From Clostridioides difficile (lineage in GTDB: Bacteria > Bacillota > Clostridia > Peptostreptococcales > Peptostreptococcaceae): 64,000 nucleotides of DNA. Location of the stretch: assembly GCF_001299635.1 (NCBI RefSeq), contig NZ_JRHN01000031.1, positions 124,001 through 188,000 of the forward strand, given 5' to 3'. The notes beneath the pieces are model-generated. The model did no database searches and had not been told where the DNA came from. It saw nothing but the letters and a program-made list of their open reading frames with translations. A program made the position numbers and the translations under genes. This document shows positions 57,106 through 64,000 of the stretch, one piece after another (position 1 is the stretch's first letter; each line of letters starts with the position of its first letter).

Positions 57106-57513
57106 TTACACAACAGAGTAATACATATAAAGAGTAGTATTTATTTCATTACCTTCTTTATCTGTTCCGATAGGGTCTTGTAGAGATACTTGAGTTTTAT
57201 TTTTTTTGTTGGATCTAATATTCATTAAAATCTCATTTTCAATACATCTAGAAGCATATGTTGCTAATCGAGTTCCTTTATCTATGTTATAAGTTTCTAT
57301 AGCTTTTATTAATCCTATTGTACCTATGGATATTAAATCATCTTGGTCTTCCGTCGAATTATTATATTTTTTTGCTATATAAGCTACTAATCTCATGTTT
57401 CTTTCAATCAATGTATCCTTTGCACTTTTATCATTTTCTATTTTAAATTTAGTTAAATACTCAATCTCTTCTTCAGGGGTTAAGGGTTTTTCAAAAGATT
57501 TAAGAGCTGCCAA
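57106..57513 (-). CDS. sigK: sigma-K, N-terminal part (split by skin element)
   Basis: TTG start at 57513 behind AAGGGGGTGA. The first 124 residues are sigma-K: no pro-sequence ([16 protein letters not shown]) and sigma region 2 with [13 protein letters not shown] and [14 protein letters not shown]. The last 11 codons ([11 protein letters not shown]) are read from skin and give a truncated protein before excision. On joining at GTAATGAAATAA the product is 213 residues. Lack of a pro-sequence agrees with what is known for C. difficile sigma-K. Confidence 0.95.
   Translation of the reverse strand: MAALKSFEKPLTPEEEIEYLTKFKIENDKSAKDTLIERNMRLVAYIAKKYNNSTEDQDDLISIGTIGLIKAIETYNIDKGTRLATYASRCIENEILMNIRSNKKNKTQVSLQDPIGTDKEGNEINTTLYMYYSVV
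57141..57152. repeat. Skin attachment core, sigK 5' side
   Basis: TTATTTCATTAC, identical to 49037-49048. Minus-strand reading GGT-AAT-GAA-ATA stays in frame with AGT-CTT-TTA of the 3' part after recombination. Confidence 0.85.
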
Positions 57514-57988
57514 TAGGTCACCCCCTTTTCAACGGTCACTTTAAATTATATGAAGAAGACTTATCCAAGTTGACTGTTATCTAATAAAATAATATGTATA
57601 CTTTTAGAATTTAAAACATATATTTACAAACTTTTGACCATAATATAACATAAAAAATGAGAATTTAAGTTTAAATTTTTGTTGTATATATATGAAACAA
57701 GACGAAGGAATTATTAACTTATTCAGTATAAATTGAAATTTAGATGTCAATAAATATAAAGGAGAAAGGATTATAAACAGTGAAACAAAGTTTTTCACTA
57801 ATCATGCATAATTGTTTATTTGGATGATATTGATTACAAAGCTAGATTAGTAGGGGTAGTTAATATTATTAAAAATGAAGGTGGTGTACTAAAATGAAAA
57901 AAATTATATAAGATATTTATAAAGAAAATTTATAGTTAAATTTTTATATACCTTTTATATACAAAAAATTATTGAGAGGTTTTTATTA
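57514..57988. other. Divergent intergenic region between sigK and the pseudopilin cluster
   Basis: 475 bases. On the minus strand CATATAAT (about 57548-57555) may be the -10 of a sigma-E promoter for sigK, and GGATAAG upstream of it resembles a SpoIIID box. The right half has a short open frame (57820-57897, YLDDIDYKARLVGVVNIIK) without a start signal, which may be gene debris. GAGAGGT before 57989 serves the first pilin gene. Confidence 0.4.
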
Positions 57989-58351
57989 TTGAAAACAAAA
58001 AAGAATGGTTTTATATCAATCGAATGTATAATGAGTATTGCTATATTATATGTTACTGTTTATTTAGTGTCGACATCTTTATATAGTTGCTATAGTTTTG
58101 TATGTAGAAATGCATCTGATAGAGAAATGTTAAGCACTGTAAAAAAATATATGGAAGATGAAAAGTACAGAATAAAAAATAGTAAATATGAGTTGATTGA
58201 GAATGGAACAAATAAAAATTACATAAATGGATATGAAGTTATCAGTACAGTAAAACAAATTTTAGATTATTATCAATGTTATGAAATAAATATAGAAATA
58301 AAAAATAATTTTAAAAAATTGAGGTTTACTAGTTATGTTACTAGACAATAG
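57989..58351 (+). CDS. Type IV prepilin-like protein (PilV/GspI-like)
   Basis: 120 residues. Class III prepilin leader KTKKNG then FISIE, so Gly7 is at -1 and Glu12 at +5, followed by a hydrophobic helix to about residue 30. The soluble part is short. TTG start behind GAGAGGT. First of four overlapping pseudopilin genes; no pilus ATPase or platform gene is nearby. Confidence 0.82.
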   Translation: MKTKKNGFISIECIMSIAILYVTVYLVSTSLYSCYSFVCRNASDREMLSTVKKYMEDEKYRIKNSKYELIENGTNKNYINGYEVISTVKQILDYYQCYEINIEIKNNFKKLRFTSYVTRQ

Positions 58352-59018
58352 AGGTTCTATATTAATAATGACATTGATAATATTTTCTATTATAAGCACT
58401 GTGTGCATTATGTCTATAGGATTAATTTATACACATAATAATATATATGAGTTAGAATGTAAGGACATTCAATTAAAAGAAACTTCTTTGAGCGGAATAG
58501 AATTATCAATAAGTAATGTATATTCTTGTGTAAAGGAAGCTATTAATATATCAAATAATGAAGACGAATTTAAAACATATTTCTTAGGAAATAATATGAT
58601 TAATTGTATAAAAAAAATAAAAGATACATCTTATAGCAACTTAGACAAAGTTTCTTTAAAGGTAGAGAATAATACTATATATGATAGAGGAGATTTTTTT
58701 GAATTAGATATAACAAGTACAGTTAAAGAGAAAAACTTTTTAAAAGTCATAAAAGTGAGGGTGAAAATTAAAAATCCATGGGTAGGGATTGATATTGAAG
58801 ATTATATGGATGAGTCTCATAGTAAGGTGTTTAATGAATATAAGTTACTTGAAGAAAATGAAATCTTAAATGAATTTGAAGATGCGAGTGAAAATATGAA
58901 TAATCAAGAACGTGAAGAGTCTACAGACGAAGAAATTAAACAAGATATAATTGAAAATATAAAAAAGAATTTTGATGAAAAAAATTTAGTACATGTGTAT
59001 AAGTATAGAGGTGTATAA
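58335..59018 (+). CDS. Pseudopilin-like protein (PilX/GspK-like, no Glu at +5)
   Basis: 227 residues. N terminus DNRGSILIMTLIIFSII; the +5 residue is Met, not Glu, as in PilX/GspK-type tip proteins. A predicted helix-rich soluble domain and a very acidic tail (ENMNNQEREESTDEE) follow. The ATG lies 17 bases inside the previous gene. Confidence 0.78.
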   Translation: MLLDNRGSILIMTLIIFSIISTVCIMSIGLIYTHNNIYELECKDIQLKETSLSGIELSISNVYSCVKEAINISNNEDEFKTYFLGNNMINCIKKIKDTSYSNLDKVSLKVENNTIYDRGDFFELDITSTVKEKNFLKVIKVRVKIKNPWVGIDIEDYMDESHSKVFNEYKLLEENEILNEFEDASENMNNQEREESTDEEIKQDIIENIKKNFDEKNLVHVYKYRGV

Positions 59019-59457
59019 CTTTGAAAAAAGAAGGAATGTGACTGTAGTAGAATTAGTGGTATCTATTAGTATAATATTATTGATAGCTACATTATCGTTT
59101 CCAAAAGATAATCTTGAAAATCAAAAGATAAATTTATTTGCACATCAACTCTGCTCAGATATAAGATATGTTAGAAGAATTAATATGTTTAGTGATTATG
59201 ATACATATATATATTATATAAATCAAGATAAACAAGAAGGATATGTATTGAGAAAAGATGGTAAAAATGTTAAATCTATAGTACTACCTAAAAATGTAAA
59301 GATAGCAAGAAGTATAGACATAATAAAATTTAAATCTGATGGCTCACCTCAAAAAGCATCTACAATAGAGATATATAATCATAGACTAAGAAAAACTATA
59401 ACAATAACACCTGTAAGTGGAAGAGTACTTCTGAAAGAGGGAAAATATGAAACGTAA
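59011..59457 (+). pseudogene. GspH/FimT-like pseudopilin with a probable leader frameshift
   Basis: The expected start is the TTG at 59021, 7 bases after AGAGGTG. Read from there it gives KKEGM then stops at TGA (59039). Removing the TG at 59037-59040 would restore KKEG then MTVVELVVS, a perfect prepilin leader with Glu at +5. The open downstream frame (TVVELVVSISIILL..., then RYVRRINMFSD and SGRVLLKEG) is intact GspH-type. GTG at 59011 or 59038 could start a leaderless or miscleaved form. One base more in the A6 run would also rejoin the frames. Confidence 0.65.
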
Positions 59458-59977
59458 ACATGGTTACTTACTTTTAGAAAGTATAGTATCATTAGCTTCA
59501 ATTGTAATATTGATAATGGTTTTATATTCTGTATTTGTGATTACAATAAATTTAAAACTTAAAATAGAAGATAACATAGAATTACAACAACAAAGTCTTG
59601 AAATTGTAAAATCTATGGAAGGAATTATTAGTAATTCTATGGGAATAATAAATCTATCTAATAATGAAGAAAGTTTTAAAAGAACAACATCTATAAAATG
59701 CAGATATGTGGATGAAGGTTTAACTGATAATGAGGAATATATAAGTAACAAAGAAATTATATTAAATGAAAGAAGAAATAAGCTATTTGTAAATTCTTTA
59801 AATGGTGAAAGTAGTCAAGCAGGTGGTTATGAAATTGGAGATTATGTAGATGAAATGTATGTGTCGATGTCCAATAATGGCCAATATGTTAATATAAAAT
59901 TGAAATTATCAAAACGTAGTCAAAACTATGAAACTAAATTCAAAATAAAAATATGGAATTTTAGTGAAAGCATATGA
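59447..59977 (+). CDS. Type IV prepilin-like protein (PilW/GspJ-like)
   Basis: 176 residues. Leader KRKHG then YLLLE (Gly6 at -1, Glu11 at +5) and a helix to about residue 35. Soluble part beta-rich (NGQYVNIKLKLSKR). The ATG overlaps the previous gene by 11 bases. The four genes resemble the H-I-J-K tip set of secretion systems and pili. Confidence 0.82.
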   Translation: MKRKHGYLLLESIVSLASIVILIMVLYSVFVITINLKLKIEDNIELQQQSLEIVKSMEGIISNSMGIINLSNNEESFKRTTSIKCRYVDEGLTDNEEYISNKEIILNERRNKLFVNSLNGESSQAGGYEIGDYVDEMYVSMSNNGQYVNIKLKLSKRSQNYETKFKIKIWNFSESI

Positions 59978-60192
59978 AAACACATAAGTTTGAGAAAAAG
60001 AAATAACATCAATAAATCATATAAAGCTTAATTATTGAGAACTATATAATTAAATAATATCAATATATAAAATGTATAGACTAAGATTGTAGAGGAGAAT
60101 AATAAAAATATAGAATAAGTAATTTGCCAAATACTTGTTTATATTGTATAACTTATGATATTATGATATTAGTAAAAATTTGTAATCCTGAC

Positions 60193-60220
60193 TTGACAGA
60201 ATTCAAGTAAGAGATATAAT
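60193..60220 (+). promoter_or_regulatory. Sigma-A promoter of efp
   Basis: TTGACA (60193-60198), 16-base spacer, TATAAT (60215-60220). Both boxes are perfect. The rest of 59978-60288 holds no gene. Confidence 0.85.
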
Positions 60221-60288
60221 TTTAAAGGCATAGTAATGTAAAATTTACTAAAAAATAAGAAATTTATTTTAATATGGAGGAACAAGAA

Positions 60289-60846
60289 ATGGTATCAGCA
60301 GGTGATTTTAGAAAAGGTGTTACATTTGAAAAAGATGGACAACCATGTTTAGTAGTTGATTTTCAACACGTTAAGCCAGGTAAAGGAGCTGCTTTCGTTA
60401 GAACTAAATACAGAAACTTAAAAACAGGAGCTATAAGAGAAGAAAGTTTCAATCCAAGTGAAAAATTCCCTAAAGCTGTTATAGATACAAGACAAATGCA
60501 ATATCTATACAATGATGGTGAGTTATATTATTTTATGGACCAAGAAAATTTTGAACAAATACCATTAAACTATGAGCAAGTTGAAGATGCAATTAAGTTC
60601 TTAAAAGAGAATGAAGTTGCTACAATAAGATTTTATCAAGGGCAACCATTCCAAGTGGAAGCTCCAAACTTTGCAGAGTTAGAAGTTATAGATACAGAGC
60701 CTGGTATAAAAGGTGATACAGCAAGTAATGTAACTAAAGCAGCTACAGTTGAAACTGGAGCAGTTGTTCAAGTTCCATTATTTATAAATACTGGAGATAA
60801 AGTAAAGATAGATACTAGAACAGGTGAATATTTATCAAGAGTATAA
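60289..60846 (+). CDS. efp: Translation elongation factor P
   Basis: Relieves ribosome stalling at polyproline. 185 residues, three beta domains. Lys32 in PGKGAAF is the residue modified in Bacillus. The ATG at 60289 follows GGAGGAAC; the ATG at 60274 contains the ribosome site. Strong own promoter and terminator. Confidence 0.96.
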   Translation: MVSAGDFRKGVTFEKDGQPCLVVDFQHVKPGKGAAFVRTKYRNLKTGAIREESFNPSEKFPKAVIDTRQMQYLYNDGELYYFMDQENFEQIPLNYEQVEDAIKFLKENEVATIRFYQGQPFQVEAPNFAELEVIDTEPGIKGDTASNVTKAATVETGAVVQVPLFINTGDKVKIDTRTGEYLSRV

Positions 60847-60860
60847 AACTTTATGTATAT

Positions 60861-60905
60861 AAAAGCTTATATGTCTTAATAATATAAGATATATGAGCTT
60901 TTAGT
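60861..60905 (+). terminator. Terminator after efp
   Basis: AAAAGCTTATATGTCTT pairs with AAGATATATGAGCTTTT (two wobbles) around an 8-base loop, followed by TTT-rich sequence. Confidence 0.8.
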
Positions 60906-60937
60906 TTATATATAAAAAAGAAAGCGAGGGGTGTTAC

Positions 60938-61393
60938 ATGAAACATTTATATGAAGAAGTTGCATACTTAAAAGGCCTAGCAGAAGGACTAGAAATAAGT
61001 TCTGAAAGCAAAGAAGGGAAAATGATACATAAAATAGTTGATGCATTAGAAGTATTTGCAGATGCTATTGTAACATTGGATGAAGAGCAAGAAGAACTTC
61101 AAGATTTTGTTGAATCTATAGATGAAGATTTAGCAGATTTAGAAGAAGAAATCGCTGACATGGAAGATGATCTTTATGAAGACGATGAAGATGATGACGA
61201 TGAGGACTTCAGCTATATAGAAATGGAATGCCCAAATTGTGGAGAGTTAGTAGAAATAGACGAAGATTTATTATATGATGATGAAGTGGATGTTGTTTGT
61301 CCTGATTGTAAGGCTGTAATATTATCATCAGAAGATGATTGTGATGATGATTGTGCATGTGGTGGTTGTTCAAGTTGTGATGATAGAGAGTAA
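60938..61393 (+). CDS. CD1247-type acidic protein with zinc ribbon and Cys cluster
   Basis: 151 residues. Helical N-terminal domain (1-45; KHLYEEVAYLKGLAEGLEI), a very acidic stretch (60-92), then CPNC (98-101) and CPDC (121-124), a zinc ribbon, and five further Cys between 135 and 147 (CACGGCSSC). Recognised as the C. difficile CD1247 N-terminal family. Function unknown; metal binding is likely. AGCGAGGGG site. Confidence 0.85.
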   Translation: MKHLYEEVAYLKGLAEGLEISSESKEGKMIHKIVDALEVFADAIVTLDEEQEELQDFVESIDEDLADLEEEIADMEDDLYEDDEDDDDEDFSYIEMECPNCGELVEIDEDLLYDDEVDVVCPDCKAVILSSEDDCDDDCACGGCSSCDDRE

Positions 61394-61405
61394 AAATTCA
61401 TAAGA

Positions 61406-61464
61406 AATAAAACTGCCTATGATGCCTATGAGATAATTTTGTTTCATAGGTAGTTTTATTTTTA
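61406..61464 (+). terminator. Terminator after the CD1247-type gene
   Basis: AATAAAACTGCCTATGA (61406-61422) pairs with TCATAGGTAGTTTTATT (61444-61460) with a G-T wobble, followed by TTTTT. Confidence 0.88.
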
Positions 61465-61556
61465 TGAGGAAGGGTATTGTGTATTTTGGTTTTGCAATAC
61501 TTGGACAAAAATAGTACACTAGAATTTATAGAATAGGATTTTGGAGGGATGTAGTT

Positions 61557-62267
61557 ATGAAAATAAGTAAAAAATTACTAGATAATATACAAAGATTTGA
61601 AAATGTTATAAATTATAAATTTAAAAATAAAGAATATATACTAGAAGCTCTTACTCATAGTTCATATTCTAATGAAAATAAAAAATATAATTTTAACGAA
61701 AGATTGGAGTTTTTAGGGGATTCAGTTTTAGGTATAGTGATAAGTGATTATTTATTCAATGAAGAAACTAATCTACCCGAAGGGGAACTAACTAAACTTA
61801 GAGCAAATATAGTTTGTGAAGATTCATTGAGTGAAGTAGCTAATGATATAAATTTAGGTGTTCACATGTTATTAGGCAGAGGAGAAGAGGCAACTGGAGG
61901 AAGACATAGAACTTCAATACTAGCAGACGCATTTGAAGCTGTAATAGCTGCGATATATCTTGATGGAGGCTTTGAAAGTGCAAGACAGTTTATACTGAAT
62001 TATATGGAAAATATAATTTATGATTCAAGAAAAGGAAATATATTCAGAGACTATAAAACACATCTTCAAGAAGTGTTACAAGGGAATGGCGAAAATAATA
62101 TTTGGTACAGGCTTATAGAAGAAAAAGGGCCAGACCATAATAAAAGATTTGTAATGGAAGTTGGAATCAATGAAGATGTTCTGGGTATAGGAGAAGGTAA
62201 GAGTAAAAAAGAAGCTGAACAATTAGCTGCTAAAGTAGCTTTAAAGAAAAAATTATGGGAAAAATAA
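61557..62267 (+). CDS. rnc: Ribonuclease III
   Basis: Double-strand RNA endonuclease for rRNA and antisense processing. 236 residues. Signature NERLEFLGDSVLG (about 43-55), catalytic Asp/Glu in ILADAFEAVIAA, and C-terminal dsRNA-binding domain (GEGKSKKEAEQLAAK). TTGGAGGG and ATG. It could process the type I toxin-antitoxin duplexes (inference). The gene is followed by smc-associated genes as in many Firmicutes. Confidence 0.96.
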   Translation: MKISKKLLDNIQRFENVINYKFKNKEYILEALTHSSYSNENKKYNFNERLEFLGDSVLGIVISDYLFNEETNLPEGELTKLRANIVCEDSLSEVANDINLGVHMLLGRGEEATGGRHRTSILADAFEAVIAAIYLDGGFESARQFILNYMENIIYDSRKGNIFRDYKTHLQEVLQGNGENNIWYRLIEEKGPDHNKRFVMEVGINEDVLGIGEGKSKKEAEQLAAKVALKKKLWEK

Positions 62268-62320
62268 ATGTAATATGTAAAAATATAAAAAGAAATATTT
62301 ATATTAGAAGGATGTTGTAG

Positions 62321-63391
62321 ATGAAAAAGAGAATTATACCTATATTTGTTCCTCACAAAGGGTGTCCTCATGATTGTATATTTTGTAATCAAAAAAAAAT
62401 AACAGGTGTGAGTACTGATGTTACAAGTGAAGATGCAAGAAAGATAATTGAAGAATGTTTAGAGACTATAGATAAAGATGCTGATGTAGAAATAGCATTT
62501 TTTGGTGGTAGCTTTACTGCGATAGATATTGATATACAAAAAAGTCTGTTATCAGTTGCCAAAGAATATGTAGAAAAAGGAATTGTGAAAGATATTAGAA
62601 TGTCTACAAGACCAGACTGTATCAACGAAGAGATACTAAGTATGTTAAAAGACTATAAGACGAGCATAATTGAACTAGGAGTACAATCTTTAGATGAAAA
62701 AGTATTATTAGATAGTATAAGAGGTCATCAAGCAGAAATTGTATATAAGAGTTCAAAAATGATAAAAAATAGTGGAATTAAACTTGGTTTGCAGATGATG
62801 ATTGGTCTTCCAGCTGATACAGAAGAAAAATGTATATTTACAGCAAAGAAATTTGTAGAGCTAAAACCAGATTGTGTTAGAGTGTATCCAACTTTAGTAG
62901 TAAAAGATACAGGGCTTGAAAAATTGATGGAGCAAAATGAGTATAGTCCATTTACTCTTGATGAAAGTATAAGTATAGTAAAGAAAGTTCTTGTATTGTT
63001 TTATGTTAATAATATAAATGTAATAAGAGTTGGACTTCAAGCTACTGATGATATACAAATTGGGAAAGCTGTTTTAGCAGGACCATATCACCCTGCATTT
63101 AGAGAATTAGTAGAAGCTGATATGATAAAAGATTATTTGGAATTTATTATTTTACAAAATAAAGATGTAAAACAAATGTTGGTGAAATCAAATAAAAAGA
63201 ATATTTCTAAGATAATAGGAAATAAAAAAACAAATGTGAAGTATATGAAAGAAAAATTTGGTGTGATTTTAAAAACACAAGAATCAGATTTAGATATAAA
63301 TCAATTAGAAATTGTGTTAGATGGAAAAAGTTTAATTATTGCTAATATGATAGACATTCATAGAAAATTGTATGACATTTATGACCTTTAG
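62321..63391 (+). CDS. Radical SAM protein, Elp3/YhcC-like
   Basis: 356 residues. Iron-sulfur motif CPHDCIFCNQKK (CxxxCxxC) at about 16-27, SAM-binding GGSFTA, and VYPTLVVKDT. Lacks the acetyltransferase domain of true Elp3. Probably acts in RNA modification; substrate unknown. Lies between rnc and smc, a common clostridial arrangement. Confidence 0.88.
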   Translation: MKKRIIPIFVPHKGCPHDCIFCNQKKITGVSTDVTSEDARKIIEECLETIDKDADVEIAFFGGSFTAIDIDIQKSLLSVAKEYVEKGIVKDIRMSTRPDCINEEILSMLKDYKTSIIELGVQSLDEKVLLDSIRGHQAEIVYKSSKMIKNSGIKLGLQMMIGLPADTEEKCIFTAKKFVELKPDCVRVYPTLVVKDTGLEKLMEQNEYSPFTLDESISIVKKVLVLFYVNNINVIRVGLQATDDIQIGKAVLAGPYHPAFRELVEADMIKDYLEFIILQNKDVKQMLVKSNKKNISKIIGNKKTNVKYMKEKFGVILKTQESDLDINQLEIVLDGKSLIIANMIDIHRKLYDIYDL

Positions 63392-63418
63392 TTTTAACGA
63401 TGAAGGGAGAGAAACGAT

Positions 63419-64000
63419 TTGTATTTAAAGAGACTAGAGTTAAAGGGATTTAAATCCTTTCCAGTGAAAACAGATATTATTTTTAAAGAAGGAATAACAG
63501 CTATAGTAGGGCCAAATGGAAGTGGAAAAAGTAATATATCTGATGCTGTAAGATGGGTATTAGGAGAACAGAGTATTAAGAGTCTTAGAGGGGATAAACT
63601 TGAAGACGTAATATTTGCAGGTACAGATACAAAAAAACCTATGAATTACTGTGAAGTTGCTCTTACCATTGATAATTCTGAGAATCAATTGGAATTAGAT
63701 TTTACAGAAGTAACTATAAGAAGAAGAGCTTATAGAAATGGTGAAAGTGAGTTTTTTCTGAACAATAAGAGCTGTAGATTAAAAGATATAAAAGAAGTCT
63801 TTTTAGATACTGGTATTGGAAAAGATGGTTATTCAATCATAGAACAAGGAAAAGTAGACGAAATATTAAGTAATAATCCTTTAAGTAGAAGGAAAGTTTT
63901 TGATGAAGCATGTGGTATATCAAAGTATAGATATAAAAAGCAGGAAGCAGAAAGAAATTTAAGTAATACAAAAGAGAACTTAGAAAGAATCGATGATGTA
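63419..64000 (+). CDS. smc: Chromosome segregation protein SMC (3' end outside window)
   Basis: 194 residues visible, from the TTG at 63419 behind GAAGGGAGAG. N terminus YLKRLELKGFKSF, Walker A GPNGSGKSN, then the conserved VLGEQSIKSLRG and QGKVDEIL. The full protein should be about 1,180 residues with hinge and coiled coils. The frame is open to the last base. Confidence 0.96.
   Translation, partial: MYLKRLELKGFKSFPVKTDIIFKEGITAIVGPNGSGKSNISDAVRWVLGEQSIKSLRGDKLEDVIFAGTDTKKPMNYCEVALTIDNSENQLELDFTEVTIRRRAYRNGESEFFLNNKSCRLKDIKEVFLDTGIGKDGYSIIEQGKVDEILSNNPLSRRKVFDEACGISKYRYKKQEAERNLSNTKENLERIDDV

Larger units (their letters stand above)
49037..57152. mobile_element. Skin element interrupting sigK (8,104 bp between core repeats)
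   Basis: Prophage-like element excised in the mother cell to rebuild sigK. Bounded by 12-bp direct repeats. Contents, left to right: large serine recombinase (-), lipoprotein (+), type I toxin (+) with antisense RNA (-), candidate excision factor (+), DUF1653-like (+), alpha/beta hydrolase and TetR (-), VanZ (+), 58-residue Cys-pair protein (-). No phage structural genes. It is much shorter than the about 14.6 kb I recall for strain 630. Confidence 0.93.

Noticed and set aside
57820-57897. Short open frame with plausible protein-like sequence (YLDDIDYKARLVGVV) before the pilin cluster
   Set aside because: No ribosome site or good start; upstream frame has a stop. Possibly gene debris.
1-64000. 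CRISPR arrays, tRNA or rRNA genes, insertion sequences
   Set aside because: No repeat-spacer pattern, no tRNA cloverleaf or rRNA sequence and no transposase gene seen anywhere in the window.

Overview
The window is a contiguous stretch of a low-GC, endospore-forming clostridial chromosome. I read it as Clostridioides difficile. The reasons are the very AT-rich sequence, the dense Firmicutes gene order, TTG/GTG starts behind strong GGAGG sites, the spoIIIA/spoIVB/spo0A/spoIIM set, a class B PBP next to a sigK gene split by a skin element, a skin-borne type I toxin of the C. difficile family, a vanZ gene, and a CD1247-type acidic Cys-rich protein. It is not strain 630: the skin element here is about 8.1 kb, while my recollection for 630 is about 14.6 kb.

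Layout. 1-4062: end of a type II fatty-acid operon (fabK partial, fabD, fabG, acpP, fabF). 4241-7987: a TPR/GGDEF diguanylate cyclase and a sigma-54 enhancer-binding protein. 8032-10687: a palindromic candidate upstream activator site, a near-consensus -24/-12 promoter, and a three-gene unit (TSCPD protein, class I amidohydrolase, APC amino-acid permease), probably the activator's target. 10893-13506: an acetyltransferase and class III fructose bisphosphatase. 13727-19063: the complete spoIIIAA-AH operon (mother cell-forespore channel). 19173-28499: the asp23-nusB-xseAB-ispA-dxs-tlyA-recN block, with a TsaD-like paralogue in the folD position and no argR before recN. 28692-32819: an unknown membrane-anchored protein, two acetyltransferases, spoIVB and spo0A. 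33244-39090: steA/steB-like cell-separation genes, two envelope glycosyl/phosphosugar transferases, DUF3866, NUDIX and SpoIIM. 39102-43610: a catalytically degenerate XerD-like protein and the nucleoside salvage genes deoB, punA and pdp. 43777-48672: mltG, the tRNA ho5U/mo5U genes (trmR, trhP) and a class B PBP.

48768-57513 is the accessory heart of the window. sigK lies on the minus strand in two pieces, separated by an 8,104-bp skin element bounded by 12-bp direct repeats. Recombination at the repeats rebuilds a 213-codon sigma-K in frame. The element carries its large serine recombinase, a lipoprotein, a type I toxin with its antisense RNA, a small protein that is a good candidate for the excision (directionality) factor, a DUF1653-type protein, a TetR/alpha-beta-hydrolase pair with twin operators, vanZ behind a 44-bp palindrome, and a 58-residue Cys-pair protein.

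57989-59977 holds four overlapping pseudopilin genes without assembly machinery. One of them appears frameshifted in its leader. 60289-64000: efp, the CD1247-type protein, rnc, a radical SAM protein and the start of smc.

The strongest leads are the compact skin element with its candidate excision factor and toxin-antitoxin module, the XerD that has lost most catalytic residues, the pseudopilin leader frameshift, the sigma-54 regulatory unit, the vanZ palindrome, and several hairpins that hide ribosome binding sites. I could run no searches. Locus names such as CD1231, CD1234, CD1240 and CD1247 are from memory.
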